This document shows positions 28,580 through 37,604 of a stretch of 64,000 bases of DNA, piece by piece. Source of the DNA: an uncultured Paracoccaceae bacterium (lineage in GTDB: Bacteria; Pseudomonadota; Alphaproteobacteria; Rhodobacterales; Rhodobacteraceae). Below the pieces are notes generated by a model that searched no databases, was not told the DNA's origin, and saw only the letters and a program-made list of their open reading frames with translations. Each line of letters opens with the position of its first letter. The first letter of the stretch is position 1. The translations under genes were made by a program, and so were the position numbers. The stretch lies in assembly GCA_947492475.1 (NCBI GenBank), contig CANLNM010000002.1, positions 186,001 through 250,000 of the forward strand. The letters are read 5' to 3'.

Positions 28580-28650
28580 TGTGTTTCTCCAGTTGGAATT
28601 GACAGAAGTTTAGCGGTTTCCGCCCGCATGACCAGCGGAATATGTTTGAG

Positions 28651-30072
28651 TTAGAATGTGCTGCGGAAACTTAAACCAACTGAAAATTCAGACCGTTCAA
28701 ATCGACTGACATTGCTGTCGGATTGGCTGGCGGCAATGGTGATGACGGGGGCAAATCCCGCGTAATCATAATCCGTAAACATGAATTCGGCAGAGCCATA
28801 TAACCGTTTATCTGATCGCCCACCGGGCACTGCGATAAAACCAACGGCATAATCGTCAAAGTGCAGCCATTCATGCCCAAGACTAAAGTGCATTTGGGCC
28901 GGTCCAACATTCTGAGCTGGGGCATAGCTGATCTGAGCGCGATAAGAGCGGGCATCGGCATTGCTGTTTGTTGCGTCGACATTTTGCAGAAACAAACCAT
29001 AGCTTAGATGTTGGCCTGCCTCTGTTTGGTGGCCCAGACTGACATCCAGTTTTGTCGTCTGAGAATACACCCCGTCTTGGTCCGGGGCCCACCGCAATTC
29101 GTATGACCCCCCATAAGACAAAGAAAATCGTTCATTTTCCAACGGCGTCTGGCGCTGGGCCCGCATCCGCACAAAGCTGAATTGCTGTTCGCCCCCAAAC
29201 CAGCTTTGACCGTAACTAAGTCCGTCGGTCAGAATGCCGTCACCAGATCGGCGCACATGCATCAATTCGAGTTCACCATAAGTCGAGGCAAAATCGCCGT
29301 TTTCGCTGTCTGGTGACAATTCCTGGGCGTCCTGTGACAGCCAAACCTGACGACGGTAAAGTCTTGAATTCACATAGGTGGCCGCATTTTCAGAGCGATC
29401 CAATCGATATCTTAGCGACACATTTGCAGTGGCGGCATAGCCAGAGAGGGCCTGCGCATCGCCGCTGAGGCTCCCTACAAGGGGCACGCCTTCGATAATG
29501 TTCACGGCCTCGGACGACCCACCGTTTAAATTCGACGACGGCGTGACCCCAAATTGCAGTTGAACACTTAGCGGGTTTTGGGACCGAATGCGGCCAAAAT
29601 CGCGTGCGTTTTCAGCGGCTTGCTGTTCGGATGGCGCATGGGCCGCCGCACGGCGCAACCAAAACTGCGCGACAGCGAACCGCTCTTCGCTATATGCAGC
29701 CAGCGCAGCCAGTCGTGCGGCTTCGTATTTTTGTTCGGATGTGTCTGAAACCCGATAGGCCTGTGTCGCGGCGCGAAATCCATCACGAATATAACCGGCG
29801 CGCGGTGCGGCCGCAGCGATCACAATCAGGGCGGTGCGATCATGCGGATCCGCATCCAGCAAAGCCACCGCCATATCCAAGGCCAATTGGTACCGCCCCG
29901 ACAAAACAGCTTGTTGGGCTAAAACCCGCAGCTGAGGCCCAGAAACGGCGACCTGAGAGGGCGATGACCCGGGCTGGCCAGTGGTTGTCTGCGATAGGGC
30001 GGGCGAAACGGAACCAAACAAAGCCAAACAAATCGGCGCAATATGTAGCGCCCGCCAAAATCGATCACGCAT
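28651..30072 (-). CDS. Slam-type surface lipoprotein assembly modifier (TPR plus beta-barrel)
   Basis: A 473-residue outer-membrane protein: signal peptide (to about residue 27, SPALSQ), a helical TPR region (about 45-165; VLSGRYQLALDMAVALLDADP and YSEERFAVAQFWLRRAAAHAP repeats) and a C-terminal barrel of alternating strands ending in a terminal Phe (VGLSFRSTF). This is the layout of DUF560/Slam proteins, which move lipoproteins to the cell surface. It lies two bases behind a TbpB-like lipoprotein gene, the standard Slam-client arrangement. Family assignment by layout and context; no sequence search was possible. Confidence 0.8.
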   Translation of the reverse strand: MRDRFWRALHIAPICLALFGSVSPALSQTTTGQPGSSPSQVAVSGPQLRVLAQQAVLSGRYQLALDMAVALLDADPHDRTALIVIAAAAPRAGYIRDGFRAATQAYRVSDTSEQKYEAARLAALAAYSEERFAVAQFWLRRAAAHAPSEQQAAENARDFGRIRSQNPLSVQLQFGVTPSSNLNGGSSEAVNIIEGVPLVGSLSGDAQALSGYAATANVSLRYRLDRSENAATYVNSRLYRRQVWLSQDAQELSPDSENGDFASTYGELELMHVRRSGDGILTDGLSYGQSWFGGEQQFSFVRMRAQRQTPLENERFSLSYGGSYELRWAPDQDGVYSQTTKLDVSLGHQTEAGQHLSYGLFLQNVDATNSNADARSYRAQISYAPAQNVGPAQMHFSLGHEWLHFDDYAVGFIAVPGGRSDKRLYGSAEFMFTDYDYAGFAPVITIAASQSDSNVSRFERSEFSVGLSFRSTF

Positions 30073-30074
30073 GT

Positions 30075-31025
30075 TTAGGGATTAACCAGATCACAGATCG
30101 CGGCGTCACCGGGCTGGCCACATTGCGTCAAAACAAACACGCCATATTCCTGTTCCGCATCAAAGTCGTCGAGGTAGCTTTCAATATGAATGCCGCCCGA
30201 AATAGAGGTGGCCCCACTGCCGCCAAAGACACCGGCATAATCGCCGATACCGTCCTGATCTTCGTTTTCGACGGTTCCCGAAAACGCCCCGGTGGTTGGG
30301 TCAATATTTCCAACAGTTGGGGTCAAAATAACATCAGGCAAAATTGCATTATGTTCGATCAGAAACCGATCACGGATGCTGCCATTGACCGTATTGTCGG
30401 TAAAATCAGCGTTGATGAACACGGTGCCGGTCACACGCCCCGGCTGGCGACCCAGATCAAGCGGGTCAATTCCGGCAAACGTTGGGTCGGTGGGGTCATA
30501 AATTGTCAGGTTGTCGGCGTGGCTTTCATCAACCCACAGATTGGTTAGCCCGGCATATTCGCCTGCATATGAAACCAGCCCCGTGGCTGCGCTGGGGGCT
30601 GAAAACGATCCGTTTTGTTCGTAATATACGCCGCCGAAAAATTTGTTGAATTGGCCGCCATCGATGATGACCATACCGGTTGACGTGCCGTCTGTGGATT
30701 CTGCCGCAATCGCGACAAAGAACCGGTCCAACACGTCTTCTTGTTGGGAATAGGCGGTGTAGCCGGGCACATCGAGGGATGCGGCACGCGTATAGGTGAC
30801 GGTGCTAGGGGTGCTGTCCAACGATGTGATCTGAACAGTGAAATCGCCAGTTGTTGGGTTAAAGGATGCAAATTCGACATTGTTTCCAATGGCTTCTGGG
30901 ATGCCATTATCGGTTGTGTCGGTGCCGTCGCCATTTGCGTCCGCCCCGGTGAAAACAAACGGTTGCCCGTCACCACAGGCCATAAGCGCCGTCAGGCTTG
31001 CTACCACGAAAACGTTGCGGATCAT
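30075..31025 (-). CDS. TbpB-like surface lipoprotein, presumed Slam client
   Basis: A 316-residue lipoprotein (MIRNVFVVASLTALMACG lipobox) with a short Asp/Gly/Thr-rich tether and strand-rich body. The C-terminal third (RVTGTVFINADFTDNTVNGSI, then GAFSGTVEN, YAGVFGG, ISGGIHIES, YGVFVLTQ) has the spacing of the eight-stranded barrel of transferrin-binding protein B and other Slam clients. Gene order lipoprotein-Slam with a two-base gap supports this. Start set at 31025; an upstream ATG at 31091 would not give a signal peptide at the N-terminus. Ligand unknown; some databases give such proteins unrelated names. Confidence 0.75.
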   Translation of the reverse strand: MIRNVFVVASLTALMACGDGQPFVFTGADANGDGTDTTDNGIPEAIGNNVEFASFNPTTGDFTVQITSLDSTPSTVTYTRAASLDVPGYTAYSQQEDVLDRFFVAIAAESTDGTSTGMVIIDGGQFNKFFGGVYYEQNGSFSAPSAATGLVSYAGEYAGLTNLWVDESHADNLTIYDPTDPTFAGIDPLDLGRQPGRVTGTVFINADFTDNTVNGSIRDRFLIEHNAILPDVILTPTVGNIDPTTGAFSGTVENEDQDGIGDYAGVFGGSGATSISGGIHIESYLDDFDAEQEYGVFVLTQCGQPGDAAICDLVNP

Positions 31026-31409
31026 TGTCCTGCCCCTTGTAAAATTTTTTGGCGTCAACTGCTCTGCACAACGTCCCGTTATGAGCCGCAAAAGTCAACG
31101 CGCAGCTTTGCAGAACCCTCAAAAAGCGGCAAAAAACGCACGTAAATTCCTTGTCCGCAGCGAAAAAAGACGGTTGTGGTGGCATCATTTAGCATGGAAG
31201 TGGCCCGGTTCAGGGCGCGGCACAGACAATCAAAGCGGGAAAACCGCGGCTGATTTCCCCTGATTTGCCACTAAAGCTGCCCCTAAATTGGGATTATGGA
31301 ACAAAAAACACATCTCAAACGCACTTTTCCCGCTAACCCCCAAACAAATCCGTGCGCTGCTGTCGCAACATCCCAATTACTGACGGGATAATGGGGGACG
31401 AACCGCAGA
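31026..31409. other. 384-base intergenic region without a convincing gene
   Basis: Between the lipoprotein-Slam operon start and the cold-shock gene stop. It must carry the promoter of the operon. It is A-rich with several A tracts on the + strand. A 31-codon frame at 31296-31391 has no ribosome site. No palindrome or terminator of note was recognised. Confidence 0.6.
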
Positions 31410-31616
31410 TTAGGGGCGTCGCAGATTCCCGGCCATTTGCCGGCCATCCCGCCCGTCAATCAGATCATATTCAATGGGTTGATTGTCTTTTAAATCTGTC
31501 ATGCCGGCCTGTTCAACGGCGGATATGTGAACAAACACGTCGTTGCCACCCGTTTGTGGGGCAATAAAGCCAAAGCCTTTGGCGGTGTTAAACCATTTCA
31601 CTGTGCCTTGGGGCAT
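31410..31616 (-). CDS. cspA: cold-shock protein
   Basis: A 68-residue CspA-type single-stranded nucleic-acid-binding protein with RNP1 (KGFGFI) and RNP2 (VFVHI) motifs in the usual order. AGGAG eight bases before ATG 31616 (MPQGTVKWFN) decides the start; thirteen extra in-frame codons upstream are unsupported. Acts as an RNA chaperone. Which of the several Csp paralogues of this group it is cannot be told. Confidence 0.93.
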   Translation of the reverse strand: MPQGTVKWFNTAKGFGFIAPQTGGNDVFVHISAVEQAGMTDLKDNQPIEYDLIDGRDGRQMAGNLRRP

Positions 31617-31764
31617 TTGGTGTCTCCTGTCATTGGTCTTGGATACTTGGCGCAAAGGCCGGTTCCATTAGGCTAAGCCTTGATTGAAAAAGGCAAATGA
31701 CAAGTTTGTAGAGGCGGGAAACTTTCTGTAAATGCTGCGTGATCAAGCGACAAAGAGGCCAAAA

Positions 31765-32091
31765 ATGACGTTTTATGGACTAAAAACCTGTGACACATGC
31801 CGCAAAGCGCAGAAAGCATTGCAGGGCGCGGGGCATGAATTGCGGGTGATCGATGTGCGCAGCGATGGCGTTTCGCCAGCGGATCTGTCAAGATTTCAGG
31901 TGGAATTGGGCGACGCAATTTTGAACACGCGATCAACCACTTGGCGTGGCTTGGATGAAACAGAACGTGCGCGCCCGGTTTTGGATTTGCTGATAGATCA
32001 TCCAACCTTGATGAAACGGCCCGTGATCGAGGTAAACGGGCAGTTATATCTGGGATGGGGCAAAGATGTGCAGGCGGCCTTGCTTGGATAA
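31765..32091 (+). CDS. ArsC/Spx-family thioredoxin-fold protein (YffB-like)
   Basis: A 108-residue protein of the ArsC/Spx family. The N-terminal FYGLKTCDTCRKAQKAL has a CxxC motif as in YffB and Spx rather than the single Cys of classical arsenate reductases; STTWRGL and LMKRPVIEVNG match the family core. Arsenate reduction should therefore not be assumed; a thiol-redox role is more likely. Start at 31765 has AGAGG upstream. Confidence 0.8.
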   Translation: MTFYGLKTCDTCRKAQKALQGAGHELRVIDVRSDGVSPADLSRFQVELGDAILNTRSTTWRGLDETERARPVLDLLIDHPTLMKRPVIEVNGQLYLGWGKDVQAALLG

Positions 32092-32136
32092 TTGTGTCAT
32101 GCACCTATCTAAAGCACACAGAGCAGGAGAAAAATC

Positions 32137-32502
32137 ATGCGAAACGCAGCTTTGACATTGGGCCTGATTGCTGGGCTTTTGGGCATGTTGGTGGGGTTGT
32201 TTGGCTATGGCTGGACAGAATTGGCCAACGCCCATGCCGAAGTCGGCGAATTGTTCATGTTCGAAAACCCGGCCTTGGTACGGGCGGCGTCGTTCTTTGC
32301 GCCATTGTTGGCAATTGCCGGTGGCGCGATGGCCAAAGCGCGTGCGTTATGGGGCGGAATTTTGCTATTGGGGGCTGCGGCCCTGTTTTATGCGGCCTTT
32401 GGGTTTAACGTCGCAACGATGTTTCCGATTGGCTTTGCAGGTTTGGGCGGGGTTTTGGCGCTGGCGGCTGGAAAACCTGACGAACCAAAGGCGCATTTCT
32501 AA
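32137..32502 (+). CDS. small membrane protein of unknown function
   Basis: A 121-residue protein of four hydrophobic helices (first: LTLGLIAGLLGMLVGLFGYG; last: IGFAGLGGVLALAAG) with a short charged tail. An AGGAG site precedes the ATG. I do not recognise the family; similar orphan four-helix proteins are common. It lies 45 bases after the ArsC-like gene in the same direction and ends before a strong bidirectional terminator. Confidence 0.65.
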   Translation: MRNAALTLGLIAGLLGMLVGLFGYGWTELANAHAEVGELFMFENPALVRAASFFAPLLAIAGGAMAKARALWGGILLLGAAALFYAAFGFNVATMFPIGFAGLGGVLALAAGKPDEPKAHF

Positions 32503-32523
32503 ATCTATCAACGTCATATAACG

Positions 32524-32556
32524 CAAAACGCCCGATCACATGGACCGGGCGTTTTG
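32524..32556. terminator. bidirectional terminator between convergent genes
   Basis: An 11-bp perfect stem (CAAAACGCCCG / CGGGCGTTTTG) with an 11-base loop; A run on one side and T run on the other serve both the membrane-protein gene and the bufferin operon arriving from the opposite strand. Confidence 0.85.
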
Positions 32557-32571
32557 TGTCTGATCGCTGGC

Positions 32572-33126
32572 TTAGGCGCGTCGTATTGACAGGATTTTGT
32601 CAACGGATAATGGCCCTGCGCCTTTTAGTACCAAGGTCAGCAATGCCAACATCCAAAACGCCCGTTGATCCAGAATTGCACCGTCTGACAGCCGGTCAAA
32701 CCATGCTCCGACGGTGGCCGCATGTTCGATACCACCATGACCATATAGGTCGGTCAGGGATTGCACGATCACAAACCCGATCATGCCCAATGACGCCAAC
32801 CGGGTGAACAACCCGATCACAATCAAAAGCGGCAGAATGAATTCAGCCCAGGTGCCCGCGACCGCAATCAACCAGTGGAAAAAGCTCAGCTCAGATGTGT
32901 TATATCCGGCTGCTTCCAATGCTTTGGGGAACATCTGACCATAGGCGCCAATACCGGGTTTTAAGAAACCAAATACGCCATCCCCGAGCTTGGTTGATGC
33001 CGATTTCCAGAAATAAATCAACAATGTAGCGGCAAAGACGAACCGTGCCAATGTCGGCAGGGCGGGGCCTGCAATTTTGTTCAAAGCGGCGGTCAGACGG
33101 TCATAAAGAGTGAGGAGGGCAGTCAT
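32572..33126 (-). CDS. bufD: DoxX family membrane protein, BufD position of bufferin operon
   Basis: A 184-residue DoxX-fold (PF07681) inner-membrane protein with four helices; LIYFWKSASTKLGDG and AGTWAEFILPLLIVIGLFTRLA are typical. It is the last gene of a bufA-B-C-D operon and its ATG overlaps the stop of bufC by one base (TAATG). In bufferin operons the DoxX protein is frequently present with role not settled. Assignment as BufD is from position. Confidence 0.85.
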   Translation of the reverse strand: MTALLTLYDRLTAALNKIAGPALPTLARFVFAATLLIYFWKSASTKLGDGVFGFLKPGIGAYGQMFPKALEAAGYNTSELSFFHWLIAVAGTWAEFILPLLIVIGLFTRLASLGMIGFVIVQSLTDLYGHGGIEHAATVGAWFDRLSDGAILDQRAFWMLALLTLVLKGAGPLSVDKILSIRRA

Positions 33127-33884
33127 TATTGAAAAGCTTTCGTCAGAGCGTTACGGGAAAGGAGCAAGCCGAGAACCGGCGCGGGGTCAAAGCCTTCTGG
33201 CGCTGCAGCAAGGGCAAGGCCAAGGGATTTTCCCGCACCTAACCCTTGTAAAAATCGGCTTTGATCCGGGGTCAGAGGGTCAACCATGGGATCAAAGCCG
33301 GGCCGTGTGACCAGCACATGTTGGGCCGCATTTTGCGGCTGAGGCGCGTCATCGCGCATGTTTTTGTCCCACACACCAAAGATCGGCCAACGACTTTGGA
33401 CAATGCGGACGGTTGGGGCCAATGTCAGTTTCAAACTGATCATTTGTTCGGGAGGAAAGGCCTGCAAAGCATCGGCCTGAATAGGGGTGCTGTCGGGTGC
33501 ATGATAGGATGCGCGCACGGCCAACTCGACCTTTGCAATGTCGGGCAGATAACCCAGATGTTTGACCGGTCCAAAACGCCGCAAAAACGCGGGCATTTCG
33601 GCGCCGTAATACATCATCAGTGGTGTGCTAGGGGGATGTTTGCGTAGATAAGCCCCTGCCATTGCGTCAAAAAACTCATCCCCAACCAATTTGCGAATGA
33701 CGGGGAATGCCGCGCGCAATGCTTCGGTCAAACTGACCGCGACATTGTTGCGATAGACGTCAAATCGTTTGCCAGCCCGGGCACCTGTGGGGCCAACCAA
33801 ACCGTCCGGGACGGGACGGTCTGCGCTCAAAATGGCCCGGCGAAAATCTGATTGTGGCGCGTTTTCTAGCTGTGACATGCTCAT
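33126..33884 (-). CDS. bufC: DUF2063 protein, BufC-type partner of the MNIO enzyme
   Basis: A 252-residue protein with the DUF2063 N-terminal domain ([51 protein letters not shown]), usually labelled putative DNA-binding domain but now known as the precursor-recruiting partner of DUF692 enzymes. Start at 33884 gives the ATGA overlap with bufB; an upstream in-frame ATG at 33944 lies within bufB and is unlikely. No membrane segment seen. Confidence 0.87.
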   Translation of the reverse strand: MSMSQLENAPQSDFRRAILSADRPVPDGLVGPTGARAGKRFDVYRNNVAVSLTEALRAAFPVIRKLVGDEFFDAMAGAYLRKHPPSTPLMMYYGAEMPAFLRRFGPVKHLGYLPDIAKVELAVRASYHAPDSTPIQADALQAFPPEQMISLKLTLAPTVRIVQSRWPIFGVWDKNMRDDAPQPQNAAQHVLVTRPGFDPMVDPLTPDQSRFLQGLGAGKSLGLALAAAPEGFDPAPVLGLLLSRNALTKAFQ

Positions 33885-34732
33885 GCGATCACCTGTTCCA
33901 ACGCGTGCTCGGCACGCTGGGCTTCGGTGGCCAAAACATCCCAATCCGGTACATCATTGTCCCATTCGATCAGGATCGGTTTGGGGCCGGATTTTTCCAG
34001 TGTCAGGTCCAGCAACGCCCAAACCGGATCAGCAATTTCAGCACCATGGCTGTCGATCAACAGCGGCGCGCCATGCTCATCTTCGTCTTCGTCATGGCCA
34101 CCCAGATGAATTTCACCCACAGCCTCCATCGGGAAGGCATTGATGTAATCCTGAGGGCTGGTTTGCAGGTTTGTGGCGCTGACAAAGACGTTGTTGACGT
34201 CCAGCAACAGACCGCAACCGGTGCGTTTGACAACTTCGTTCAGGAATTCTGTTTCGGACAGAGTGCTTTGTTCAAAGGCCAGATAGCTGGACGGATTTTC
34301 CAGCAACATGCGCCGACCTAATGTGTTTTGCACCTGATCAATGTGATCGGCGACTCGGGTCAGGGTGGCGTCATTATAGGGCAGGGGCAGCAAATCGTTC
34401 AGAAACGCGCTGTCATGGCTGGACCAGGCCAGATGTTCCGAAAAACTGGCGGGATCAACGGCATCACACAGCGTTTTCAGCCGGGCCAGATGATCTGCAT
34501 CCAGGGGGGCTTCGCCACCAATGGACAGGCCAACGCCATGAATTGAAATAGGAAAATGTTCACGCAGATGGCGCAATTGCGCCAAGGGTCGCCCGCCAAG
34601 CCCCATATAATTTTCAGCGTGCACCTCAAACCATGCCACAGGGGCCGGATTATTCAGGATGTCACTGAAATGTTGGGGTTTATAGCCGACACCGGACCGG
34701 TTCGGCAGAGAGAAGCTGGGCGCGTCGAACAT
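33881..34732 (-). CDS. bufB: DUF692 multinuclear non-haem iron oxidase (MNIO), BufB
   Basis: A 283-residue TIM-barrel enzyme of the MNIO/DUF692 family, which oxidatively modifies Cys (and other) residues of RiPP precursors. Metal-binding positions are visible: [41 protein letters not shown] and [10 protein letters not shown], giving the His/Glu/Asp/Asn set of the di- or tri-iron site. It lies between the DUF2282 precursor and the DUF2063 partner, so a role in bufferin maturation is strongly supported. Confidence 0.93.
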   Translation of the reverse strand: MFDAPSFSLPNRSGVGYKPQHFSDILNNPAPVAWFEVHAENYMGLGGRPLAQLRHLREHFPISIHGVGLSIGGEAPLDADHLARLKTLCDAVDPASFSEHLAWSSHDSAFLNDLLPLPYNDATLTRVADHIDQVQNTLGRRMLLENPSSYLAFEQSTLSETEFLNEVVKRTGCGLLLDVNNVFVSATNLQTSPQDYINAFPMEAVGEIHLGGHDEDEDEHGAPLLIDSHGAEIADPVWALLDLTLEKSGPKPILIEWDNDVPDWDVLATEAQRAEHALEQVIA

Positions 34733-34776
34733 GAGGGCCTACCGGATTTAAATATGGTTCGTCGGTGGTATAACAT

Positions 34777-34809
34777 AAAAGTGGGGAAGGTAGGTTAACC
34801 ACCTCCCCC
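34777..34809 (-). terminator. hairpin between bufA1 and bufB, likely partial terminator
   Basis: On the minus strand GGGGGAGGTGG pairs with CCTACCTTCCCC around a TTAA loop (11 pairs, one G-U, one bulged base), followed two bases later by TTTT. It lies just after the bufA1 stop and 45 bases before bufB. A leaky terminator would yield much precursor and little enzyme, a common RiPP design; here inferred only. Confidence 0.65.
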
Positions 34810-34818
34810 AAAATTTGC

Positions 34819-35121
34819 TTATGCAGGCAGGTCGCGATCCAACGCTTCCAGGGACCCCATACGCTCTGGGCTGTCACCCATTGCTTCGATGGTGATGTCT
34901 GCACATGTGCCAGCAGGAACAAATGTCCATGCGTTGCCTTGGTAATCTACTGTGGATGTACCTGCACATGTTGTGCCTGGGCCAGCTGCGCAATCATTTT
35001 CGCCAGCCAGCGAAATGCCGTAGCACTTTTCGTTTTCTTCAGCGGCGGCCGAGGTCGCGAGGCCAGCGATAGCGGATGCAACGGCGCCAGCAACGGCGAT
35101 GGTCTTGGTCGTCTTGGACAT
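34819..35121 (-). CDS. bufA1: bufferin precursor, DUF2282 family (BufA1)
   Basis: A 100-residue precursor with a signal peptide ([19 protein letters not shown], cleavage after AAA about residue 27) and four Cys in the mature part (EKCYG, NDCAAG, TTCAGT, GTCADI), the pattern of DUF2282 bufferins. In characterised bufferins the MNIO turns central Cys residues into thiooxazole-type heterocycles and the product sequesters copper in the periplasm. Start 35121 is set by the signal peptide and GGGAAA upstream; 45 further codons upstream are in frame but make no sense as leader. Confidence 0.9.
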   Translation of the reverse strand: MSKTTKTIAVAGAVASAIAGLATSAAAEENEKCYGISLAGENDCAAGPGTTCAGTSTVDYQGNAWTFVPAGTCADITIEAMGDSPERMGSLEALDRDLPA

Positions 35122-35410
35122 GGGATTTCCCTTTGTTTGTCTGAGTAAAAAACGTGCCACCAATCGATGGCGACAACCAAAAGATGCCCGCCAATCGTAA
35201 AGATTCCCACTCACGAGGCCGTGTCTCGCGTTTCCGTGAGCATTCGTGAGGCGCAAATCGGCTATGCAAGTGCGGCAAACCTAAGAAAACAAACAAAACG
35301 ACAAACGAAACCGATGAAAATGTAACAAGGCGCGGCGCTAAAATGTTACAGTTTGGACAAAGTATAATGCGATCCGGCGCCTGCAATTTGGGCCATGTGA
35401 GAAATGTTAC
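35122..35410 (-). promoter_or_regulatory. upstream region of the bufferin operon with repeated TGTAAC/GTTACA elements
   Basis: A gene-free region. It holds AAATGTTACA twice as a direct repeat (35341-35350, 35402-35411), an inverted TGTAAC at 35321-35326, and an inverted CTCACGA/TCGTGAG pair at 35210-35216 and 35244-35250 with a third CGTGAG at 35235-35240. These are candidate regulator or sigma-factor sites; I could not fit a known ECF promoter consensus with confidence. Confidence 0.4.
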
Positions 35411-35440
35411 AAAAAAGGCCGCGTCAAAAACGCGGCCCTT
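35411..35440 (-). terminator. terminator after thrS
   Basis: Minus-strand stem GGCCGCG/CGCGGCC with a 7-base loop followed by six T, 22 bases past the thrS stop. It also separates thrS from the bufferin operon downstream in the same direction. Confidence 0.85.
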
Positions 35441-35462
35441 TGGTCGAAATATGTGGAAAATT

Positions 35463-37412
35463 TTAGCTCAATTGATCTGGTGGCGTGGATTCGGTCTGCA
35501 ATTGCGCAATGATGGCGTCCAATTGTTCGACGCTGGATTGCTTTTGACCCAGACGACGGACCGAAACGGTACGCTCTTCGACTTCGCGGGCGCCAATCGC
35601 CAGAATGACCGGCACTTTGCCAAGGCTGTGTTCGCGGACCTTATAGTTGATCTTTTCGTTGCGAATGTCGGCCTCGGCGCGCACGCCCACCTTTTGCAAC
35701 GCCGCCACCACTTCGGCCACATAATCATCTGCATCCGAAATGATCGACGCGACGACCACCTGACGCGGCGCCAGCCAGAACGGCAATTTGCCGGCATGTT
35801 CTTCGATCAGGATCCCGATGAATCGTTCAAACGATCCCAATGTTGCGCGGTGCAGCATCACAGGGCGATGTTTGCCCCCATCCGCGCCAATATATGTGGC
35901 GTCCAGCCGTTCAGGCAGAACAAAGTCCACCTGATGGGTGCCACATTGCCAATCACGGCCAATCGCATCGGTCAGAACAAATTCCAACTTGGGCCCATAA
36001 AACGCGCCTTCGCCGGGGTTCAGTTCTGGCTCAATCCCGGCCGCACGGGTGGCCGAAAGCAACGCGGCTTCGGCTTTGTCCCAGACGTCGTCTGATCCGG
36101 CACGGGTTTCAGGGCGATCCGAAAACTTAACGCTGATCTTTTCAAAGCCCAGATCTTTGTAGATGCGGGTCAGGAAATCGATGAATTCAGCGGTTTCCGC
36201 TTCGATCTGATCCTCGGCACAGAAAATATGCCCGTCATCTTGGGTAAACCCACGCACCCGCATGATCCCGTGCAGCGCCCCAGAGGGTTCATAGCGGTTA
36301 CAGGACCCAAATTCGGCCATCCGCAGCGGCAGATCACGATAGGATTTCAAACCTTGGTTGAAAATCTGTACGTGACACGGGCAGTTCATCGGCTTCAGCG
36401 CGTTGACGGCTTTTTCACGGGCATGTTCTTCGTCCACTTCGACGATGAACATGTTTTCTTGATACTTTTCCCAATGCCCTGACGCTTCCCACAATTTGCG
36501 ATCCACAACTTGGGGCGTGTTCACTTCGACATAGCCGCCGCGCTGTTGCTGACGGCGCATGTAATCCTGCAACAACGTGTAGATGCGCCAGCCATTGGGG
36601 TGCCAGAAAATCTGCCCTGGGGCCTCTTCTTGCATGTGGAACAGGTCCATTTCGCGGCCCAGTTTTCGGTGATCGCGTTTGGCGGCCTCTTCCAGCATGT
36701 GCAGGTGGGCTTTTAGTTTTTCTTTGCCCAAAAACGCGACGCCATAAATCCGCTGCAACATCGCGCGGTCACTGTCGCCGCGCCAATAGGCACCGGCCAC
36801 CGACATCAGTTTAAACGCATCACCCGGCACCTGTCCGGTATGCTGTAAATGCGGCCCGCGGCACAGATCCTGCCAATGGCCGTGCCAATACATGCGCAGA
36901 GGTTCGTTGCCGGGAATGGCTTCGATCAGCTCAACTTTGTAGGGTTCGTTATTGGCCTCATAGAATTTCACCGCGCGATCCCGATCCCAGATTTCTGTGG
37001 TCACAGGTTCGCGTTTGTTGATGATTTCCTTCATCTTCTTTTCGATCGTGCCCAGATCCTCTGGGGTGAACGGCTCGGCGCGATCAAAGTCGTAATACCA
37101 GCCATTATCGATCACCGGGCCGATGGTCACTTTGACATCTGGCCACAATTCCTGCACCGCGCGGGCCATGATATGGGCCAGATCGTGACGCACCAATTCC
37201 AGCGCTTGGGGTTCGTCTTTCATGGTGTAGATGGCGATATCGGCATCTGCCTCAATCGGCCATTGCAGGTCCCAATGCTGGCCGTTGATCCCGGCGGAAA
37301 TTGCCTTTTTGCCGAGGGATTTGGAAATAGAGGCAGCCACTTCGGCGGGGGTTACCCCGGCTTCGAATTGCTGAATATTGCCGTCAGGAAATGTAAGGGA
37401 AATCTGGCTCAT
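35463..37412 (-). CDS. thrS: threonyl-tRNA synthetase
   Basis: A 649-residue class II synthetase with TGS domain (first ~65 residues), an editing domain with HxxxH ([11 protein letters not shown], about residue 75) and the catalytic core with zinc-binding Cys in [10 protein letters not shown] plus [17 protein letters not shown] and the C-terminal anticodon-binding domain. Start at 37412 ([11 protein letters not shown]) with GAGGAG upstream; 31 extra in-frame codons before it lack similarity to the family. Confidence 0.96.
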   Translation of the reverse strand: MSQISLTFPDGNIQQFEAGVTPAEVAASISKSLGKKAISAGINGQHWDLQWPIEADADIAIYTMKDEPQALELVRHDLAHIMARAVQELWPDVKVTIGPVIDNGWYYDFDRAEPFTPEDLGTIEKKMKEIINKREPVTTEIWDRDRAVKFYEANNEPYKVELIEAIPGNEPLRMYWHGHWQDLCRGPHLQHTGQVPGDAFKLMSVAGAYWRGDSDRAMLQRIYGVAFLGKEKLKAHLHMLEEAAKRDHRKLGREMDLFHMQEEAPGQIFWHPNGWRIYTLLQDYMRRQQQRGGYVEVNTPQVVDRKLWEASGHWEKYQENMFIVEVDEEHAREKAVNALKPMNCPCHVQIFNQGLKSYRDLPLRMAEFGSCNRYEPSGALHGIMRVRGFTQDDGHIFCAEDQIEAETAEFIDFLTRIYKDLGFEKISVKFSDRPETRAGSDDVWDKAEAALLSATRAAGIEPELNPGEGAFYGPKLEFVLTDAIGRDWQCGTHQVDFVLPERLDATYIGADGGKHRPVMLHRATLGSFERFIGILIEEHAGKLPFWLAPRQVVVASIISDADDYVAEVVAALQKVGVRAEADIRNEKINYKVREHSLGKVPVILAIGAREVEERTVSVRRLGQKQSSVEQLDAIIAQLQTESTPPDQLS

Positions 37413-37532
37413 CTGGCCTAGCTCCTCGTCGTTTTGGCGCCCACGGAACGCCCGGTTGCGGGTTATGTGTGACGGCGGTCTCGTATATGTGCGTCGTATT
37501 GTCAACCAAGGGGTTAAGGTGGCGTTAACTTA

Positions 37533-37562
37533 TTGACAAAAAAACATGAGTTTGAAACTCAT
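37533..37562 (+). promoter_or_regulatory. -35-like hexamer and 17-bp palindrome before a lipoprotein gene
   Basis: A perfect TTGACA at 37533-37538 is followed by the perfect palindrome ATGAGTTTGAAACTCAT (37546-37562), which would lie within the core promoter spacer and downstream. A bound dimer there would block polymerase. The palindrome does not match the Fur, Irr or Zur boxes I know. It is 43 bases upstream of the lipoprotein start. Confidence 0.5.
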
Positions 37563-37604
37563 CCGGGTAGCTCAATGGATTAAATAACGAGTCAGGGTGT
37601 ATTT

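Noticed and set aside
29604-30548. 314-codon open frame antisense to the Slam and lipoprotein genes
   Set aside because: The opposite strand encodes two coherent proteins with signal sequences; this frame has none.
31296-31391. 31-codon frame upstream of the lipoprotein-Slam operon
   Set aside because: No ribosome site, no hydrophobic or domain features, and low-complexity composition.
31765-32091. Assignment as an arsenate reductase
   Set aside because: The CxxC motif is that of YffB/Spx relatives and no ars genes are nearby.
35343-36095. 250-codon open frame antisense to thrS
   Set aside because: Overlaps the 3' part of thrS and includes the terminator; no recognisable domain or ribosome site.
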